DNA of 64,000 bases, from contig CAUYUJ010018564.1 of assembly GCA_963575745.1 (NCBI GenBank), positions 102,001 to 166,000 on the forward strand, in the 5' to 3' direction. The notes under the pieces are model-generated. The model ran no database searches. It saw nothing but the letters and a program-made list of their open reading frames with translations, and was not told where the DNA came from. This DNA comes from Prorocentrum cordatum. Lineage: Eukaryota > Sar > Dinophyceae > Prorocentrales > Prorocentraceae. Positions within the stretch are counted from its first letter, which is position 1; the number at the start of each line of letters is the position of its first letter. Both the position numbers and the translations under genes were made by a program. Below are positions 60,885 through 64,000 of the stretch, piece by piece.

Positions 60885-60945
60885 CGACAAATATATACAT
60901 ATATACATATGTATATATATATATAAATATATATATTCACACCTT
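60885..60945 (+). repeat. (TA)n/ATATAC microsatellite
   Basis: About 60 bp of TATATACA and TATATATA. Followed at 61065-61120 by about 54 bp of (GA)n. Confidence 0.9.
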
Positions 60946-61061
60946 TCCAGGTAGTGCCGCGTCGATCCCCCTTCCCCCATCCTTCGCAGAAAATACGATG
61001 CGCCCTCACTCGTTCATCAAGAATCATCTGTTTTCAAAAATCTGTTGGAGAAGGAAGAAAA

Positions 61062-61064
<3 letters not shown>

Positions 61065-61120
<56 letters not shown>
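61065..61120 (+). repeat. (GA)n microsatellite
   Basis: Almost perfect GA dinucleotides, AGAGATAGAGAGAG onward. Confidence 0.95.
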
Positions 61121-61123
<3 letters not shown>

Positions 61124-61192
61124 TATCCCAGTGCGACCCGACCTAGGAGTTGGAGCCCCCAGGAAAGCAGCATTAGTAGTATCAGTAAACCT

Positions 61193-61982
61193 ACGCTAGA
61201 GCTAAGCTAAAGCTAAGTCAAAGCTAAGCTAAAGCTAAGCTGAAGCTAAGCGAATGCTAAGCTAAAGCTATGCTAAAGTTAAGCTACAGCTACGCTAAAG
61301 CTAAGCTACAGTTAAGTTAAGCTAAAGCTAAGCTAAAGCGTAAGCTAAAGCTACGCTAAAGCTAAGCTAAAGCTAAGCTAAACCTAAGCTAAAGCTAAAG
61401 ATGAGCTAAAGCTGAGTCAAAGCTAAGCTAAAGCTAAGCTGCAGTTAAGATAAAGCTAAGCTAGAGCTAAGCTACAGCTACGCTAAAGCTAAGCCAAAGC
61501 TAAGTCAAAGCTAAGCTAAAGCTAAGCTAAAGCTAAGCTAAAGCTAAGCTAAAGCTAAGCTAAAGCTAGACTGAAGCTACGCTAAAGCTAAGCTAAAGCT
61601 AAGCTGCAGGTAAGCTACAGCTAAGCCAAAGCTCAGCTAAAGCTAAGCTAAAGCTAAGCTAAACTAAGCTAAGCTAAGGTTAAGCTAAAGATAAGCTAAA
61701 GCTGAGCTAAAGTTAAGCTAACGCCAAGCTAAAGCTACGCTAAAGCTAAGCTAAAGGTAAGCTGCATGTAAGCTAAATCCAAGCTAAATCTAAGCTAAAG
61801 CTAAAGCTAAGCTAAAGCTAAGCTAAAGCTAAGCTAAAGCTAAGCTAAACTGAGATGAGCTAAACTAAAGCTAAAGCTAAGCTAAGCTAAAGCTAAGCTA
61901 CAGTTAAGCGGAGCTAAGATGAAGCTAAGCTAAGCTAAGCTAAGCTAAGCTAAGATGAGTTAAGCAACGCTAAGCTAAGAGG
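61193..61982 (+). repeat. Satellite of AAGCTA/AGCTAA units
   Basis: About 790 bp of AAGCTAAAGCTAAGCTAA-type sequence, alternating 5- and 6-bp units with many single-base variants. On the other strand it reads TTTAGCTTTAGC. No coding frame. Confidence 0.95.
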
Positions 61983-62587
61983 CCGTAACCGCGGGGCGGG
62001 GACTGGGGGAACCGCCCGGGGCGATTTACACTGCCCGCCCTTTTAAGCTAAGAGAGTAAGAACCCTTCTAGGCAGAGCCTAGGTAGGGGGGAGAAAAAAA
62101 AATGACGACCAGGACACGCGCGCGTTGTCGCGCGCGCATGCTCTAGTCTGTCAAGTCGACATTTCGTTTCGTCGGGATTCAAAATCGCGCGACCCAAGAA
62201 CAGGAAATCGCGTCGCAACAAAAATGCACATGAAAGCCAGCGTTCGTGCTCTTGCGATGTGTACAGAAAACCAGCAGTTCTTCAATTCACCAGATGCTAC
62301 GAAACGCGCCCTTCGCGATGTCGAAGCCATTCGAACGCCCTTGCTCGCGCGCTGCCACGAGAATCCCTTCGCAATGAATGGGACGGAGTGCACGCGCGCG
62401 CGTCGTCGCGCGCACATGCCGACATCCTTTAAGAACCCTTGGTATCGCAAGAATTTAAAAATCTATTGCTCCGACAACACATAAAAAACACATGGCTTTG
62501 CCAAGCCAGTTTTCGAGACAGTTGTTTGCGCCTGTTTGCTGATTGTCTAAAATACCCGGTTGCTCGCACATGTTCAGCAAATGCTAC

Positions 62588-63146
62588 CAAACGCACCTCT
62601 CGCGCGCGCATGTCGAGGCCATTCGAACGCCCTTGCGCGCGTGCCGCGGGGCGGGGGCACGACCCTTGTCAAATAATTCCACGCGGGCCACTCGCGCGCT
62701 CAGGCCGCGCGCGCGTCGAAATCATTCCAGAGTTTTCATCGCCGACGCGTGGGCATCATCAACGTCGTCGGTGCGCGATCAGCATCGGTTTCGCGAGTGC
62801 CCTTGCCGTCGCCATTGTCACCATCGCCACCAGTATCGCTACTATCATCATTGTGTCTGCCGTTGTCGACGCCGCCATGATACCGCGCCCGCCCGCGCCA
62901 CCGATTCGCATTGGACCGCCCACGCGTCAGCGCGGCCAGCGGGACGCGCTGGGAAGCCCCCAGCGGCCAGTGCCAGCGCAGCCGCATCGGTCGCGCCAGA
63001 CAAGCTGACCGGTTCGCGCGCGAGCTTGCTCGCTAGCGCGGCCGCAGCGATGCGCCAGCCATCGCCCAGCAGTGTTCGCAATCGCCGCCGCTTGGATTAT
63101 GCAGACCACGTTGCGGGCGGGCGGGTGGGGGGACTGCGCGAGCAGC
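62588..63146 (+). repeat. Right-end 565-bp repeat, copy 3
   Basis: Best preserved against copy 1 in the blocks GCGGGCCACTCGCGC, TTCATCGCCGACGCGTGGGC, GCGGCCGCAGCGATGCGCCA and GGGGACTGCGCGAGCAG. Confidence 0.8.
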
Positions 63147-63559
63147 GGAGCTGACAAGTTCAAGTTCGGCAGGGTGAGCTGCGCCAGATAGATTCGAAGG
63201 CTCCACATACATTGCGCAACACAGCTTGCGCGCCACACTTGTTTTCCTCTCTAGTATAGATTGGGGTCCTCACTTAGTGGCCCCCTTTGGGATAGTACGG
63301 TCTACGTGCGATTCTGCCCCACTGTGCCCTTTTTAAGTTTGACGTCCTATCTTCTTTGTCAAAAAACGATGCGCGCCCCCCCATTTACCCAAGAATCGCC
63401 CGTGTTCCATAATACATTGTAAACAGCATGGCGAAGTACACACGCTCGTTATGTCGGGCGCGCAGGCCAGAATGCTTCACAAACCGTGGGTGTCGTAATT
63501 GGTTCACGATCGAGATTACCAACAACATGGAAATACATTGTTTCGCAGCACGGTTGATC

Positions 63560-63960
63560 CATCAAGTTCGCGCGTTTTTGCGAATTCGGACGCTCGCGCC
63601 ACGCGGGCCGCTCGCGCACGTCGGCCCGCGCGCGCATGTCGAAATCCATCCAAAAACCATCATGCCGACGTGTGGACACCATTATCGTCGTGGGCGTGAT
63701 CCGAATCGGCGTCGTCATTGGCCTTGCTGTCGTCACCTTCATCATCGCCACCAGCGTCGCTAATATCATCGTCGGCGCCGCCATTGCACCGCGCCCGCCC
63801 GAACCGCCGAGTCGCACTGAAGTCCCCGCGCGTCAGCGCCGCGTGCGAATCGCGCAGGGAAGCCCCCAGCGGTCAGCGCCACCGCGGCCGCGTCGGTCAG
63901 GCCAGACCAGCTGACCGCTATGCGCACAAGCCTGCGCGCGCTAGCGCGGCCGCAGTAGAT
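63560..63960 (+). repeat. Right-end 565-bp repeat, copy 4, diverging near the window edge
   Basis: CCACGCGGGCCGCTCGCGCA, CGCGCATGTCGAAATCC, CGACGTGTGGACACCATTATCGTCG and CTAGCGCGGCCGCAG match the other copies; similarity is lost after about 63955. Confidence 0.75.
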
Positions 63961-64000
63961 CCCCGACGGTTTCGACGCCCTCCCCAGGAACGGACTTGCA

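Noticed and set aside
61193-61982. True telomere
   Set aside because: Units are AAGCTA-type, not CCCTAAA, and single-copy sequence continues on both sides.

Overview
The window is nuclear DNA of a eukaryote, most likely a dinoflagellate. The evidence is indirect but consistent. The DNA is very GC-rich and mostly non-coding. It carries two Ty1/copia-type and three LINE-type retroelement copies whose protein architecture (LINE C-terminal Cys/His region, copia RT blocks DVEKALLQG and VDDLKIAG) matches, from memory, dinoflagellate mobile-element proteins. One host gene has an intron of about 8.4 kb. A 16-nt exact match to the dinoflagellate spliced leader lies at 53922-53937 (minus strand). Genus cannot be told from this window.

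Layout. 1-3343: plus-strand LINE remnant (RT, RNase H, C-terminal zinc region), followed by a long TCC tract. 3843-13645: the only convincing host gene, a PKA-type AGC protein kinase in two visible exons around an intron of about 8.4 kb. The intron holds an antisense LINE relic (7440-9705), minisatellites, CTTGGGG-rich low-complexity DNA and a foldback element. 13646-16650: mostly unassigned. 16822-28223: a minus-strand LINE split by a nearly intact copia element (17717-27045) with 259-bp LTRs, an AGACA target-site duplication and a methyltransferase-like domain between protease and integrase. 28224-34500: two adjacent hairpin elements, purine/pyrimidine tracts, CAT/CAG repeats, a dispersed short element and a palindromic foldback. 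35432-45184: a decayed second copia-type element with recognisable LTR remnants, primer-binding site, gag, a dUTPase-like domain, integrase tail, RT and RNase H. 45185-64000: no gene I can support; satellite-like arrays, a possible spliced-leader relic, a Stowaway-like MITE, and a 565-bp repeat present four times at the right end.

There are no operons or bacterial features. The main biological content is layers of retroelements: LINE, then copia inserted into LINE, with MITEs beside them. The strongest unusual items are the methyltransferase-like domain inside the young copia polyprotein, the dUTPase-like domain inside the older one, and the two spliced-leader-like blocks at 53.9 kb. All assignments come from reading motifs by eye; no similarity search was run.
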